Below, in pieces: positions 9,449-20,123 of a stretch of DNA of 42,633 nt. The notes below the pieces were generated by a model. It saw only the letters and a list, made by a program, of their open reading frames with translations, was not told the DNA's origin and searched no databases. The stretch is taken from assembly GCA_023248155.1 (NCBI GenBank), contig JAHFFE010000006.1, positions 46,523 through 89,155 of the forward strand, written 5' to 3'. Every line of letters begins with the position of its first letter. The stretch's first letter is position 1. This DNA is from Candidatus Omnitrophota bacterium (lineage in GTDB: Bacteria; Omnitrophota; Gorgyraeia; 1-14-0-20-64-10). The translations under genes and the position numbers were made by a program.

Positions 9449-9925
9449 ATGCAGATGAATTGTCCTAAATGTACGATCGGGAAATTAGAGGAAAAAATAG
9501 TCCGCGGGTTGAAAGTAAAGGACGAGATCAACAGCCTGACCGTGGACCAATGTTTTGCCTGCGGGGGTGTTTGGTTCGATGCTGACGAACTGGATCAAGC
9601 GATCAAGCAATGGGTGATTGATGATTTGGAGCAATCATTCTCCATCATTTCCAGCGATCAGAAAGAAAGAAAAGAATTTGATGACCGGTCAATAAAATGC
9701 CCTCGTTGTGCCGGCAAAACCTTATTCAAGAAAAAGATGCACAAGACTGTTGTAGATGTCTGCGGCACATGCAAAGGGATTTGGCTGGATGGAGATGAGT
9801 TGTCTAAATTCGATTCCGGCGATGAGGCGATGCAAGAAGCTCTCGAAGAGGGCGTCAATGATCCGAAATTTGTAGTCCGCTTTGCTGCCAAACTCTTGCT
9901 CTTGTTTCGGAAAAGACCCAATTGA
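9449..9925 (+). CDS. Double TFIIB-type zinc-ribbon protein
   Basis: Two CPxC...CxxC-GxWxDxDEL modules (CPKC..CFACGGVWFDADEL; CPRC..CGTCKGIWLDGDEL). Confidence 0.8.
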   Translation: MQMNCPKCTIGKLEEKIVRGLKVKDEINSLTVDQCFACGGVWFDADELDQAIKQWVIDDLEQSFSIISSDQKERKEFDDRSIKCPRCAGKTLFKKKMHKTVVDVCGTCKGIWLDGDELSKFDSGDEAMQEALEEGVNDPKFVVRFAAKLLLLFRKRPN

Positions 9926-9949
9926 CAAACAAAGCAATAAATTAAATCA

Positions 9950-11239
9950 ATGGTAAATACGACCAACACACTCAAAGAAAAATGCTCATTTTGCGGGCGC
10001 GGCCGCGAACGGATCCAGAAACTGTTCAGCGGTCCGGGCGGCGTCTATATTTGCGACCTCTGCGTGAAATTATGCGGACAGATCCTCACCAAAGAAGAGG
10101 AAGTCGCCCAAACTTCCAAAAAAGCGCCGACGCTGCAGGAGCTTCCGAAGCCGGTTGAGATCAAGCAGCAGCTCGATCAATATGTGATCGGACAGAACCG
10201 CGCCAAGCGGCAGCTGGCCGTCGCGGTATACAACCATTACAAGCGGATTTGGGCGCCTCCTTCCGAGCATGACACCGATGTCGAGCTGGAAAAATCAAAC
10301 ATTTTACTGGTCGGTCCGACCGGCTGCGGCAAGACACTGATGGCTCGCACGCTGGCGAAAATTCTGGATGTGCCGTTCGCGCTGTGCGACGCCACGCCGC
10401 TGACCGAGGCCGGATATGTCGGCGAAGATGTCGAGAACGTGCTGCTGCGGCTGCTGCAGAACTGCAACTTTGATGTGAAGCGCGCGCAGATGGGCATCAT
10501 TTACATTGATGAAATCGATAAGATCGGCAAGACGCAGGAAAATGTTTCAATTACGCGCGATGTGTCCGGCGAGGGTGTTCAGCAGGCGCTCTTGAAAATC
10601 GTCGAGGGGACCATCGCCAATGTGCCGCCCCAGGGCGGGCGCAAGCATCCGCAGTCGGAATATCTGCAGGTCGACACCTCCGGCATTTTGTTTATTTGCG
10701 GCGGAACGTTCGTGGGCCTCGACAAAATCATCAGCCGCCGGCTGGGCAAAAAGGTGATCGGTTTTGAGTCGTCGGATAAAGCGTCTGACGTCGCGCAGCC
10801 GATTCAGGATCCGTCGTTCAATGAAATAATCCAGCGGGTTCAGCCGGAGGATATGATCCGGTACGGCATGATTCCGGAGTTCATCGGCCGTTTTCCGGTC
10901 ATGACGCCCTGCAGTTTGCTCAGCGAAGATGAACTGGTGGAAGTAATGATGAAACCGAAAAACGCCGTGGTCCGCCAATATATGAAATTTTTTGAAATGG
11001 AAGGCGTTACGCTGACCGTTCAGCCGGAAGCGCTGCGCATGATTGCGCGGCAGTCGATGGCCAAAGAAACCGGCGCGCGCGCGATCCGCGGCATTCTCGA
11101 AGAGTTGATGATGGAAGTGATGTTCGACCTGCCGGGGCAAAAAGATGTGGTGGAGTGTGTGATTACGCCGGACTGCGTCGCCGGAAAAGCGCCTCCGTTG
11201 TTGATTTCCCGCGGAGACGGCAAGGAGCGCGTCGCTTAA
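9950..11239 (+). CDS. clpX: ClpX ATP-dependent protease ATP-binding subunit
   Basis: N-terminal C4 zinc domain CSFCGR...[26 protein letters not shown]. Confidence 0.95.
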   Translation: MVNTTNTLKEKCSFCGRGRERIQKLFSGPGGVYICDLCVKLCGQILTKEEEVAQTSKKAPTLQELPKPVEIKQQLDQYVIGQNRAKRQLAVAVYNHYKRIWAPPSEHDTDVELEKSNILLVGPTGCGKTLMARTLAKILDVPFALCDATPLTEAGYVGEDVENVLLRLLQNCNFDVKRAQMGIIYIDEIDKIGKTQENVSITRDVSGEGVQQALLKIVEGTIANVPPQGGRKHPQSEYLQVDTSGILFICGGTFVGLDKIISRRLGKKVIGFESSDKASDVAQPIQDPSFNEIIQRVQPEDMIRYGMIPEFIGRFPVMTPCSLLSEDELVEVMMKPKNAVVRQYMKFFEMEGVTLTVQPEALRMIARQSMAKETGARAIRGILEELMMEVMFDLPGQKDVVECVITPDCVAGKAPPLLISRGDGKERVA

Positions 11240-12450
11240 TGGCGGTTTCAAAGCGCCCGATCGCGGCGGTCATTCTGGCCGCCGGAGACGGCACCCGGAT
11301 GTTGTCGCGCATTCCGAAAGTAATTCACGCGCTGTACGGCAAGCCGCTGATCGGCCATGTGCTCGATGCGATTCGCGCCGTCGGCATTGTCAAGATTGTC
11401 GCCGTTTTGGGTTACCGTTCTGATCTGGTGCGCAGTCATCTGGGAACCGGCGTTCAGGTGGTCATTCAGCGGTCGCTGAAAGGGACCGGTCACGCGGTGG
11501 CCCAGGCACTTCCGAAACTCAAAGGGTTTAAGGGCGATGTCGTGATACTCTATGGCGACACGCCGCTGCTGACGCCGCAAACGGTCCGCGGATTGATTGA
11601 GGCGCATCAAAAATCGGGCGCGGCCTGCACGCTGCTGACGGCCCAGTTGAAAGATCCGGCCGGGTACGGCCGCATCGTGCGCGACCGGACCGGGCGCGTG
11701 GTGCGCATCGTCGAAGATGCCGATGCCACGCAGGCCGAGCGGATGATTGAAGAGATTAATGTCGGCGCCTACTGTTTTCAGGCGAAGGCGCTGACGACGG
11801 CGCTGAAGTCGGTTCGTCCGGCACCGAACGGCGAATATTATCTGACCGATACGATTGCCGCTCTGGTCCGGACCGGCCAAAAATTATCGACGGCTCCGAC
11901 GCGCAGCGTGGGCGAATTCATGGGCATCAACACGCGGGCCGATCTGGCGCGCGTCCAGACGATCATGCGTTCGCGCATTCTGGAGCGGTTCATGCTGGGC
12001 GGTGTGACGATCATTGATCCGTACACGACCTACATTGATGGGTCGGCCGTGATCGGGCAGGACACGGTGATTTATCCGCACACGGTGATCGAGCAGGGCG
12101 CCCGAATCGGCAAGCGCTGCCAGGTGGGGCCGTTTTGCAGGATCGGGCCGGGTACCGTGCTGGAAAATGATGTGACGGTAGCCAATTTCGTCGATCTTTC
12201 GCGCAGCCGCGTGGGCGCGCAGTCAAAAATTTTGCATCACAGTTATATCAACCGCGCGCGAATTGGAAAGCGCGTGACAGTGGGTGCCGGTACTGTGACG
12301 GCGCTGGGCGAAGGGCATGGGTCCGGCGGGAGTATGATCCGGGTCGGTGACCGAGTGGAGATTGAAGGGGGAGCATTGTTTCTCGGACCGGTATCGGTCC
12401 GGGCTGGCGTGGTGGTTCCTGCGGGTTCGGCGCTTGGGAGGAAATCATGA
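11239..12450 (+). CDS. glmU: GlmU-like UDP-GlcNAc pyrophosphorylase with left-handed beta-helix domain
   Basis: AAVILAAGDGTRMLSRIPKVIHALYGKPL; hexapeptide repeats; ATG overlaps clpX stop. Confidence 0.87.
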   Translation: MAVSKRPIAAVILAAGDGTRMLSRIPKVIHALYGKPLIGHVLDAIRAVGIVKIVAVLGYRSDLVRSHLGTGVQVVIQRSLKGTGHAVAQALPKLKGFKGDVVILYGDTPLLTPQTVRGLIEAHQKSGAACTLLTAQLKDPAGYGRIVRDRTGRVVRIVEDADATQAERMIEEINVGAYCFQAKALTTALKSVRPAPNGEYYLTDTIAALVRTGQKLSTAPTRSVGEFMGINTRADLARVQTIMRSRILERFMLGGVTIIDPYTTYIDGSAVIGQDTVIYPHTVIEQGARIGKRCQVGPFCRIGPGTVLENDVTVANFVDLSRSRVGAQSKILHHSYINRARIGKRVTVGAGTVTALGEGHGSGGSMIRVGDRVEIEGGALFLGPVSVRAGVVVPAGSALGRKS

Positions 12451-13478
12451 ACGAATATCTGAATAACAAGCCGTTGATTTTTTCGGGGAACGCGAACCGG
12501 GCGTTCGCGGCTGAAGTGGCCGCGGACCTGGGGCTGACCGTGGCCGATGCGCTGGTGGGAAGCTTCAGCGAGGGAGAGGTTCGCGTCAAGATCAATGAAA
12601 ATGTGCGCGGCCGCGATGTTTTTATCATTCAGCCGACCTGTCCGCCGGTCAACGATCATTTGATGGAACTGTTGATCATGATCGACGCGATCCGCCGCGC
12701 CTCGTCGCGCCGGATCACGGCCGTGATTCCGTATTTCGGTTACGCGCGCCAGGACCGCAAGGACCAGCCGCGCGTTCCGATTACGGCGAAGCTGGTGGCC
12801 AATCTGATTACGGTGGCCGGCGCCGATCGCGTGCTGACGATGGACCTGCACGCCGGACAGATTCAGGGTTTTTTTGATATTCCGCTCGATCATCTGTTCG
12901 CCGTGAATGTATTTGTCGATTATTTTACGAAACAGCGTCCGCTCGAGGACCTGGTGGTTGTTTCTCCGGATGTGGGCGGCATCAAGATGGCGCGCGCCTA
13001 CGCGAAGCGGCTCAAGGCCAGCCTCGCGATGGTTGACAAGCGCCGCATCAGCCATATGGATACCGAAGTGATGGATATCATGGGCGAGGTGAAGGGCAAA
13101 ACGGCGCTGATCGTCGATGACCTGGTCTCGACGGCCGGATCGCTGGTTCAGGCCGCGCGCGCGTTGAAGGACGCCGGCGCGAAAGAAGTCTATGCCGCGA
13201 TTTCGCACCCCGTGTTGTCCGGGCCGGCCATTGAACGGTTGGCCACGTCCGAATTGAAAGAATTGGTGGTAACGAACAGCATTCCGCTGACGGCTGAGCG
13301 GCACCTTCCGAAAATCAAGGTGCTCTCGGTCGCGCCATTATTTGCCGAAGCGATTCACTGCATTCATGATGAAGCTTCGATCAGCGGGTTGTTTCAGGAT
13401 CATTGGGAAGAGGACGGTAAAAAAGAGGCTTCCGACAAGAAACCGGAAGCGAAGACAAAGGTTAAGGTCAAGCGATGA
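12447..13478 (+). CDS. prs: Ribose-phosphate pyrophosphokinase
   Basis: PRPP synthase motifs YARQDRKDQPR and VDDLVSTAGSLVQAARALKDAGA. Confidence 0.94.
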   Translation: MNEYLNNKPLIFSGNANRAFAAEVAADLGLTVADALVGSFSEGEVRVKINENVRGRDVFIIQPTCPPVNDHLMELLIMIDAIRRASSRRITAVIPYFGYARQDRKDQPRVPITAKLVANLITVAGADRVLTMDLHAGQIQGFFDIPLDHLFAVNVFVDYFTKQRPLEDLVVVSPDVGGIKMARAYAKRLKASLAMVDKRRISHMDTEVMDIMGEVKGKTALIVDDLVSTAGSLVQAARALKDAGAKEVYAAISHPVLSGPAIERLATSELKELVVTNSIPLTAERHLPKIKVLSVAPLFAEAIHCIHDEASISGLFQDHWEEDGKKEASDKKPEAKTKVKVKR

Positions 13479-14230
13479 AACAGAAAACAGAAAAAGTGGT
13501 ATTGGAAGCTTCGGTTCGTGCGCTTTCGACGAAGGGTGCTTTGGCGGTTGTTCGCGAAAAGGGATTGGTTCCCGCCGTGGTTTACAAAGAGGGCGAGTCG
13601 GCCGTTTCCATTCAGGTGGTCGCCAAGGAACTCAGCCATGTGCTGCATTCCAAGGCCGGAGAGAATGCGCTGATTACGCTGAAGTTTGATTCCGAGTCGA
13701 AACCGGCGCTCAAGGGACACGCGAGCCTGTCCAGCGGCGAGAATGTGGTGCTGATCAAGGAACTGCAGCATCATCCGGTCACGCATCAGTTGCTGCACGT
13801 CGATTTTCACCAGGTTTCTCTGACCAAACGGATCACGGTTTCCGTGCCGCTGTCGGTCAAGGGTGAGTCGATCGGCGTCAAGCAGTTCGGCGGCGTGCTG
13901 GAACATTTGCGCTGGGAGGTGGAAGTTTCCTGTCTTCCGACGGAAATTCCGGCGGAAATCACTGTCGACATCACCGATCTCGGTCTTGGAAAAACGCTGC
14001 ATGTCTCCGATTTGAAACTGCCGGAAAACGTGACGGTCACGACTGACTCGCATCAGCCGATTGTGGCTTGTATCGAGCCGAAGGCCGAAGTGGCTCCGGC
14101 TGAAACGGAAGCGCCTGCGGCGACCGAGCCGGAAGTGCTCAAGCAGAAGAAGCCTGAGGAAGAAGCGGCTGCTGAAGGCGACGCCAAGAAGGGCGGCGAG
14201 GCCAAGCCGAAAGCGGAGGCCAAGAAATAA
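13475..14230 (+). CDS. rplY: 50S ribosomal protein L25 / general stress protein Ctc
   Basis: L25/TL5 fold pattern (LPAVVYKEGE..., HVDFHQVS), Ala/Lys/Glu-rich tail. Confidence 0.9.
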   Translation: MKQKTEKVVLEASVRALSTKGALAVVREKGLVPAVVYKEGESAVSIQVVAKELSHVLHSKAGENALITLKFDSESKPALKGHASLSSGENVVLIKELQHHPVTHQLLHVDFHQVSLTKRITVSVPLSVKGESIGVKQFGGVLEHLRWEVEVSCLPTEIPAEITVDITDLGLGKTLHVSDLKLPENVTVTTDSHQPIVACIEPKAEVAPAETEAPAATEPEVLKQKKPEEEAAAEGDAKKGGEAKPKAEAKK

Positions 14231-14232
14231 GG

Positions 14233-14814
14233 GTGAAATGGATTGTTGGGTTGGGGAACCCCGGCAACGAATACGCGGGAACCCGGCACAACATCGGTTT
14301 CATGGTGCTGGAACGGCTGGCCAAACAATGGTCGGCCGGTCGGCCCGAGAAAAACAGCGTCGCGGAAATTCGCGAGGCCCGCGTCAATGGAGAACCGGTA
14401 TTGCTGGTCCGGCCGGTCACCTTCATGAACGCCTCGGGAAAAGCGGTGAAGTTTTTGATGGAACAGCGGCAGTTGGCGCACGAATCGATGCTGGTGGTCT
14501 GCGACGATCTGGCGCTTCCGCTGGGGATGATCCGGATTCGCTCGGAAGGTTCGTCGGGCGGACAGATGGGTTTGGTTTCGATTGCCGAAACAATCGCAAC
14601 GGAACAGTTCGCGCGGCTTCGCGTGGGCATCGGATCCGGCCCGGATTCGGTGCGCGGGGATTTGACTCCGAAAGTGCTGGGGGCTTTTTCCCGCGGCGAG
14701 CAGCCGGCGTTGGAAGAGGGTTTAACGCAAGCCGAGGAAGCCTGCGCAATTTGGATCGCGCAGGGAACTTCCGCGGCGATGAATCGGTTTAACAGAAAGG
14801 TAACGGAGAGTTAA
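14233..14814 (+). CDS. pth: Peptidyl-tRNA hydrolase
   Basis: VGLGNPGNEYAGTRHNIGFMVLE. Confidence 0.95.
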   Translation: MKWIVGLGNPGNEYAGTRHNIGFMVLERLAKQWSAGRPEKNSVAEIREARVNGEPVLLVRPVTFMNASGKAVKFLMEQRQLAHESMLVVCDDLALPLGMIRIRSEGSSGGQMGLVSIAETIATEQFARLRVGIGSGPDSVRGDLTPKVLGAFSRGEQPALEEGLTQAEEACAIWIAQGTSAAMNRFNRKVTES

Positions 14815-14816
14815 TT

Positions 14817-15164
14817 ATGGCAGGTTTATTAAGGGAGTACGACGCGCTTTTAATTGTCGACCCGGCGCTCAATGAAGAGAGCCTGGCTCAGTTGAAAACG
14901 CAAGTGGGGGACTTGGTCGCCAAGAACGGCGGCAAGGTCCAGGAGAGCACCGTTCTCGGAAAGCGCCGGCTGACGTTTAAGATCGGTAAATATTCCGAGG
15001 GCAATTACATCCAGGTTCGCATTCAGATGCCGGCTGAAACGGTCGAGCCGTTCAAGCGGACCGTCAATCTGATCGAGCCGGTCGTTCGGGTTATGGTTCT
15101 GACCAGCACCGGTCTTCCGCAGGCGCTGCCGCAGCCGGCCGCCGCGGGCGATGACGAGGATTAA
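14817..15164 (+). CDS. rpsF: 30S ribosomal protein bS6
   Basis: RREYDALLIVDP-like N-terminus, KRRLTFKIGKYSEGNYI; operon with ssb-rpsR-rplI. Confidence 0.92.
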   Translation: MAGLLREYDALLIVDPALNEESLAQLKTQVGDLVAKNGGKVQESTVLGKRRLTFKIGKYSEGNYIQVRIQMPAETVEPFKRTVNLIEPVVRVMVLTSTGLPQALPQPAAAGDDED

Positions 15165-15167
15165 TTG

Positions 15168-15635
15168 ATGGCCAATCTGAACAAGGTGTTTATGATTGGA
15201 AATCTGACGCGGGATCCGGAATTGCGGTATATCCCCAGCGGGACCGCCGTCGCCAGTTTCACGCTGGCGTCGAACCGGGTTTATAATTCCGCTGCCGGCG
15301 AAAAAAAGGAAGAAACCTGCTTCGTGCGGATCGTCGCATGGGCGCGCCAGGCCGAGTTATGCGGAGAGTACCTCACCAAAGGAACGCCGGTGTTCGTCGA
15401 GGGGCGGCTGCAGAGCCGTTCGTGGGAGACGCCCGACGGTCAGAAACGGTCGACCTTGGAGGTTGTAGCTCAGAACATACAATTCTTGGGGCGTGCCAAA
15501 GGCGCGGGGGATTCGTCCCGTGCCGCTAAGCCTTCGGATTCCGGCATATTGCCGGATGAACCGCCGGCTGGATCCGACACAGCAGCAGATCTTCCTCCGG
15601 AAGGAGAAGAAACATCAGGAGAGGTGCCGTTTTAA
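15168..15635 (+). CDS. ssb: Single-stranded DNA-binding protein
   Basis: [30 protein letters not shown]; acidic tail GEVPF. Confidence 0.93.
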   Translation: MANLNKVFMIGNLTRDPELRYIPSGTAVASFTLASNRVYNSAAGEKKEETCFVRIVAWARQAELCGEYLTKGTPVFVEGRLQSRSWETPDGQKRSTLEVVAQNIQFLGRAKGAGDSSRAAKPSDSGILPDEPPAGSDTAADLPPEGEETSGEVPF

Positions 15636-15910
15636 TGAGAGACAATAAACCGAAGAAGAAAATCGTCAAGAAGTCCTTTTCGTCGGATCGCCGGCGCGTG
15701 CTCCGTAAAAAGGTCTGCAAGTTTTGTTCTGCCAAGTCGCCGGCGCTGGATTTCCGCGACTCGCACCGGCTACTGAAGTTCACATCCGAACGGGGGAAAA
15801 TTCTTCCGCGCCGGATTTCGGGCAACTGTTCCCGTCATCAGCGGACGCTGGCCCGCGCGATCAAGCGCGCGCGTTCCATCGCGTTGATGCCGTATTTAGC
15901 TGCCGGCTAA
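15635..15910 (+). CDS. rpsR: 30S ribosomal protein bS18 (cysteine-containing)
   Basis: [13 protein letters not shown]...[30 protein letters not shown]. Confidence 0.93.
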   Translation: MRDNKPKKKIVKKSFSSDRRRVLRKKVCKFCSAKSPALDFRDSHRLLKFTSERGKILPRRISGNCSRHQRTLARAIKRARSIALMPYLAAG

Positions 15911-15911
15911 A

Positions 15912-16355
15912 ATGGATGTGGTTCTGCTGAAAGACGTGCAGGGAATCGGAAAAACCGGCCAGACCGTTTCAGTAAAGGACGGGTATGGCCGGAATTTGCT
16001 GATTCCGCGCGGGTGGGCCGTTTCGGCCTCGGCCGGCGCCGCGGCTCAGGCGAAAGCACAGCAGGTGGTTCAGCAGAGAACCGCGCAGGTCAACCGCCAG
16101 CGCGCCGAAGAAATTGCGCGCCGCATCGAAGCCGCGCCGTGTGTCATTACGGTTCCGGTCGGCGATCAGGGAAAACTGCACGGCGCCGTGACCTCGTCGG
16201 GCATAGCCAGTTCGCTGCAGAAGCAGGGCCTTGAGGTGGACAAGCAGCAGATTCTTTTGGAAAAACCGCTGGCCCAGCTGGGCGAATATGCGGTGCCGGT
16301 CCGTCTGCATCCGGACGTGAAGGCGACGGTCCGCGTGATCCTATCGAAAGCGTAA
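15912..16355 (+). CDS. rplI: 50S ribosomal protein bL9
   Basis: MDVVLLKDVQGIGKTGQTVSVKDGYGRNLLIPRGWA. Confidence 0.95.
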   Translation: MDVVLLKDVQGIGKTGQTVSVKDGYGRNLLIPRGWAVSASAGAAAQAKAQQVVQQRTAQVNRQRAEEIARRIEAAPCVITVPVGDQGKLHGAVTSSGIASSLQKQGLEVDKQQILLEKPLAQLGEYAVPVRLHPDVKATVRVILSKA

Positions 16356-16371
16356 GCGAGAGAACACTGTT

Positions 16372-17718
16372 ATGCCAACCATGACCGATTCATTGCTCGA
16401 GAAAGTCCCTCCGCACAACCTTGAAACGGAGATGGCCGTCCTCGGCTCAATGCTGATGGATGAAGAGGCGGTTCCGGCCGCGCTCGAGCTTCTTGAATCG
16501 AAAAACTTCTACCGCGAATCCCACCGCAAAATTTTCCAGGCGATGATGCAGTTATTTCATCGCCAGCGGCCCGTTGATCTGGTCACCGTGACCGAAGAAC
16601 TTAAAAATCTCGACCAGCTTGAATCGGTCGGCGGCGCGCATTACCTGGCGTCGCTGACGGCCGTGGTTCCGACGGCCGCGAACATTCAGCATTACGCCAC
16701 GATCGTGAAAGAAAAAGCGATGCTGCGCCAGCTGATTTCGGCGGCCACGCAGATCGTGGGTGAGTGCTACGAGAATCAGGATGAGGTGGGGTCGCTGCTG
16801 GACCGCGCCGAACAGGTGCTGTTTGAGATCGCGCATAAATCGGATAGCGGACAGGCCGTTCTGCTGAAAGAAATGCTCAGCCAATCGATCGAAACGATTG
16901 AACGGTTGTATCAGCGCAAAGAATTGGTGACCGGCGTTGCGACCGGTCTGCATGATCTGGATGTGATGACGGCCGGACTTCAGCCGTCCGATTTGGTGAT
17001 TCTGGCCGGACGTCCTTCGATGGGTAAGTCGGCGCTGGCCTGCTGCATTGCCGAACATGTGGGCGTGGTCGAGCGGGTGCCGGTGGCGATTTTTAGTTTG
17101 GAAATGTCGAAAGAACAGCTGGTGCACCGTCTGCTTTGTTCGCACGCGCGCGTGGATGCGCATAAAGCCCGGACCGGATTTTTGGCGCAGTCCGACTGGC
17201 CCAAGCTGACCAACTCGGCCGGAAAATTATCGGAAGCCCCCATTTTGATTGATGACACGCCCGGTCTTTCCGCTCTGGAGTTGCGCGCGAAGGCGCGCCG
17301 TTTGCGCGGGCAGTACAAGCTGGGTCTGATCGTGGTGGACTACCTGCAGATGATGCGCGGTTCGTTCCGTTCCGAAAACCGCCAGCAGGAAATTTCCGAT
17401 ATTTCCAAATCGCTGAAAGCGCTGGCCAAGGAACTGCATGTCCCGGTGCTTGCGCTCAGCCAGCTTTCGCGCGCGCCGGAACAGCGCGAAGACAAGCGTC
17501 CGCAGTTGTCCGACCTGCGTGAATCGGGTGCCATTGAACAGGACGCCGACCTCGTCATGATGTTGTTCCGCGAGGAAGTCTATCATCCAACTGAAGAGAA
17601 CCGCGGCAAGGCCGAACTGATCGTGACCAAGCAGCGCAACGGCCCGATTGGAACAGTGCCGGTGGCGTTTTTGCGCGAATATACCCGCTTCGAGAGCATC
17701 TCCCCCCGCACCTCGTAA
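16372..17718 (+). CDS. dnaB: Replicative DNA helicase DnaB
   Basis: PPHNLETEMAVLGSMLMDEEAV, LAGRPSMGKSALA, VDYLQMM. Confidence 0.96.
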   Translation: MPTMTDSLLEKVPPHNLETEMAVLGSMLMDEEAVPAALELLESKNFYRESHRKIFQAMMQLFHRQRPVDLVTVTEELKNLDQLESVGGAHYLASLTAVVPTAANIQHYATIVKEKAMLRQLISAATQIVGECYENQDEVGSLLDRAEQVLFEIAHKSDSGQAVLLKEMLSQSIETIERLYQRKELVTGVATGLHDLDVMTAGLQPSDLVILAGRPSMGKSALACCIAEHVGVVERVPVAIFSLEMSKEQLVHRLLCSHARVDAHKARTGFLAQSDWPKLTNSAGKLSEAPILIDDTPGLSALELRAKARRLRGQYKLGLIVVDYLQMMRGSFRSENRQQEISDISKSLKALAKELHVPVLALSQLSRAPEQREDKRPQLSDLRESGAIEQDADLVMMLFREEVYHPTEENRGKAELIVTKQRNGPIGTVPVAFLREYTRFESISPRTS

Positions 17719-17758
17719 ATCGTTGTCTTTCTTCCTCTATTGGGTTAAAATAGACGGC

Positions 17759-20104
17759 ATGCATACGAAAATTCTGAAGCAAACTTTTGCGGCTCTTTTT
17801 GTCTTTTTTCTTTCATTAATCGCTGTCTCCGTCTGCCCGGCATTTGCCGAAGAGGGGACTGCCGCCGTTGTATCGGCTCCGTCCAAGTCGGGAGAGCAGG
17901 TTTCGTCGGTTGAGGTGGAAGGCAACAAGATCGTTTCGACGGCCACGATCCTGACCAAGATCCGGACCCGGCCCGGCGATTCGCTGAATCAGGAAACGGT
18001 TGATGAAGATATCAAGCGCCTGTACGGCACCGGTTTCTTCACCGATGTTTCCACCGAAATACGCCCCTACAAAAACGGCAAGCTGGTCCGCTTCAAGGTG
18101 CAGGAGCGCCCGCTCGTTTCCAGCGTAGTGGTCACCGGAGCCCGCCATTTCCGCGAATCAAAAATCCGTGAAGAGTTGAAAACAAAAGAGCAGGAACTTT
18201 TAGACCGCCGCGAACTCAAGCAGGATGTTGAACGGATCAAACAGCTGTACCGCACCAAAGGTTTTTATCTGGTTGATGTAGCCCAGGATGTGAAGGTGGA
18301 TGAAGCCACCAACAAGTCGACCGTTTTCTTCGCGATCACGGAAGGCCGAAAATTGAAAGTCCGCAGCATCTCGTTTGAAGGCAATGAACATATTTCGGCC
18401 GGCCGTTTGCGCAAAGCGATGGCGACCAAGCAGGCCTGGTCGTTTATTACGCCCGGTTATTACCGCCCCGAAGTGATGAGCGAAGATGAGGAGCGGATCA
18501 AGAGCTTGTACCGTTCAGAAGGGTATTCCGATGTGGAAGCCAAAGTTGAAAACCATTTTGACGAACAGAACCGGTACATGACGGTTCATGTGACGGTGAA
18601 AGAAGGTTCCCGCTACCTGGTGGGTTCCGTGTCGTTCCAGGGCGTTCAGAAAATTCCGGTTGACCAGTTAATGAAAGAACTGAAGCTCAAGGGCGACGCG
18701 CCGTTCAGCCAGGACAAATTGTATGCCGATGTCGCGAAAGTGCAGTCGGCCTATTTCGCCAAAGGTTACATGGCCGCGTCGGTTGATCCTTCCACGGCGC
18801 TGAATCCGGATACCAAGCGCGTTGATATTACCTATTCCGTTTCAGAAGGTGCGATCGCCTATGTGGGCCGGATTATTATCAAAGGAAATGTGAAAACGCG
18901 CGACGCCGTCATCCGCCGCGAACTGCGCATTGCGCCGGGCGAACGGTTTGACGGCGAAAAATTGCGCCGGTCCAAAGAGCGGATTTATAACCTCGGCTAC
19001 TTTGAAGAGATCAATATGGAAACGGCTCCCGCTGATAAGCCGGACCAGCGTGATTTGGTGGTGACCGTCAAAGAATCCAAGACCGGTGAATTCTCGTTCG
19101 GCGGCGGGTTCAGCTCGGTGGACAGCTTTATCGGATTTGCTGAAATTGTTCAGCGCAACTTCGACTTGTTTAACTGGCCGACGTTTGTGGGCGGCGGGCA
19201 GGAATTGCGCATCAATGTCAGCGCCGGAACGCGTCGCCGCAATTTGCTGCTGTCGTTTACCGAACCCTGGATTTTTAACCGGCCGTATTCCGCCGGCTTC
19301 GATCTGTTCAATACGACGCGTACGCGCGGTGAAGGCTACAGCTTTGAACTGCAGCGGCTCGGCGGCGATCTTCGGTTGGGCCATAACTTTAACGATTATA
19401 ATAAAGTCGGCTTTACCTACCGTTTGGAGCAGGTCAAAGTCAGCGATGTGGAGAGTGATGCTTCCAGCGCTTTGAAGGCCGAAATCGGCAAGAACACGAT
19501 TTCCGCCGGAAAATTCTCGGCTTCCCGTGATACGCGCGACAATGTGTTTAATCCGAAGCGCGGTTATCTGCTCGAATCGGACATAGAACTGGCCGGAACC
19601 ATTTTCGGCTTCGACAAAGATTTCTGGAAATGGACCGGCTCGGGCGGTGTTTTCTTCGAGCCGTTTGTTGAGAACCAGGTGCTTGAGTTTCATACGCGCC
19701 TGGGTTTGGTAAATGAGCTGGAAGATTCCACCGCGGTTCCGATTTTTGAGCGGTTTTTCGCGGGCGGCGCTGATTCCATCCGCGGTTATCGCGAACGCCG
19801 CGTCGGTCCGAAAGATCCGGCCAACCGTGATCCGATCGGCGGTGAATCGCTTTATCTTTTCAGTACCGAGTATACGGTTCCGCTGGTTGATTTCCTGAAG
19901 GTGGCCGGGTTCTATGACGCCGGCAATGTGACCAGCAGTTACGAGGATATTCTGCAGTCCGGCTTTAAGTCGGGCGCCGGAGCCGGCGTCCGTATTAAGA
20001 CGCCGTTTGGTCCCGTGAAACTTGATTACGGATGGCCGATCAATCCGGATGACGGCGAACGCAAGACCGGCCGCGTCCATTTTTCCGCCAGTCGAACATT
20101 CTAA
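17759..20104 (+). CDS. bamA: Outer membrane protein assembly factor BamA
   Basis: Five POTRA-like repeats, C-terminal Omp85 barrel with RGY motif (SIRGYRERRVGP); ATG at 17759 followed by signal peptide. Confidence 0.94.
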   Translation: MHTKILKQTFAALFVFFLSLIAVSVCPAFAEEGTAAVVSAPSKSGEQVSSVEVEGNKIVSTATILTKIRTRPGDSLNQETVDEDIKRLYGTGFFTDVSTEIRPYKNGKLVRFKVQERPLVSSVVVTGARHFRESKIREELKTKEQELLDRRELKQDVERIKQLYRTKGFYLVDVAQDVKVDEATNKSTVFFAITEGRKLKVRSISFEGNEHISAGRLRKAMATKQAWSFITPGYYRPEVMSEDEERIKSLYRSEGYSDVEAKVENHFDEQNRYMTVHVTVKEGSRYLVGSVSFQGVQKIPVDQLMKELKLKGDAPFSQDKLYADVAKVQSAYFAKGYMAASVDPSTALNPDTKRVDITYSVSEGAIAYVGRIIIKGNVKTRDAVIRRELRIAPGERFDGEKLRRSKERIYNLGYFEEINMETAPADKPDQRDLVVTVKESKTGEFSFGGGFSSVDSFIGFAEIVQRNFDLFNWPTFVGGGQELRINVSAGTRRRNLLLSFTEPWIFNRPYSAGFDLFNTTRTRGEGYSFELQRLGGDLRLGHNFNDYNKVGFTYRLEQVKVSDVESDASSALKAEIGKNTISAGKFSASRDTRDNVFNPKRGYLLESDIELAGTIFGFDKDFWKWTGSGGVFFEPFVENQVLEFHTRLGLVNELEDSTAVPIFERFFAGGADSIRGYRERRVGPKDPANRDPIGGESLYLFSTEYTVPLVDFLKVAGFYDAGNVTSSYEDILQSGFKSGAGAGVRIKTPFGPVKLDYGWPINPDDGERKTGRVHFSASRTF

Positions 20105-20123
20105 GAGGAGCTCAACCACTCGC

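Noticed and set aside
10547-11251. 234-aa minus-strand ORF
   Set aside because: Antisense to clpX; His-rich shadow translation.
12243-13304. 353-aa minus-strand ORF
   Set aside because: Antisense to glmU/prs with clear homology; His/Arg-rich composition typical of shadow ORFs.
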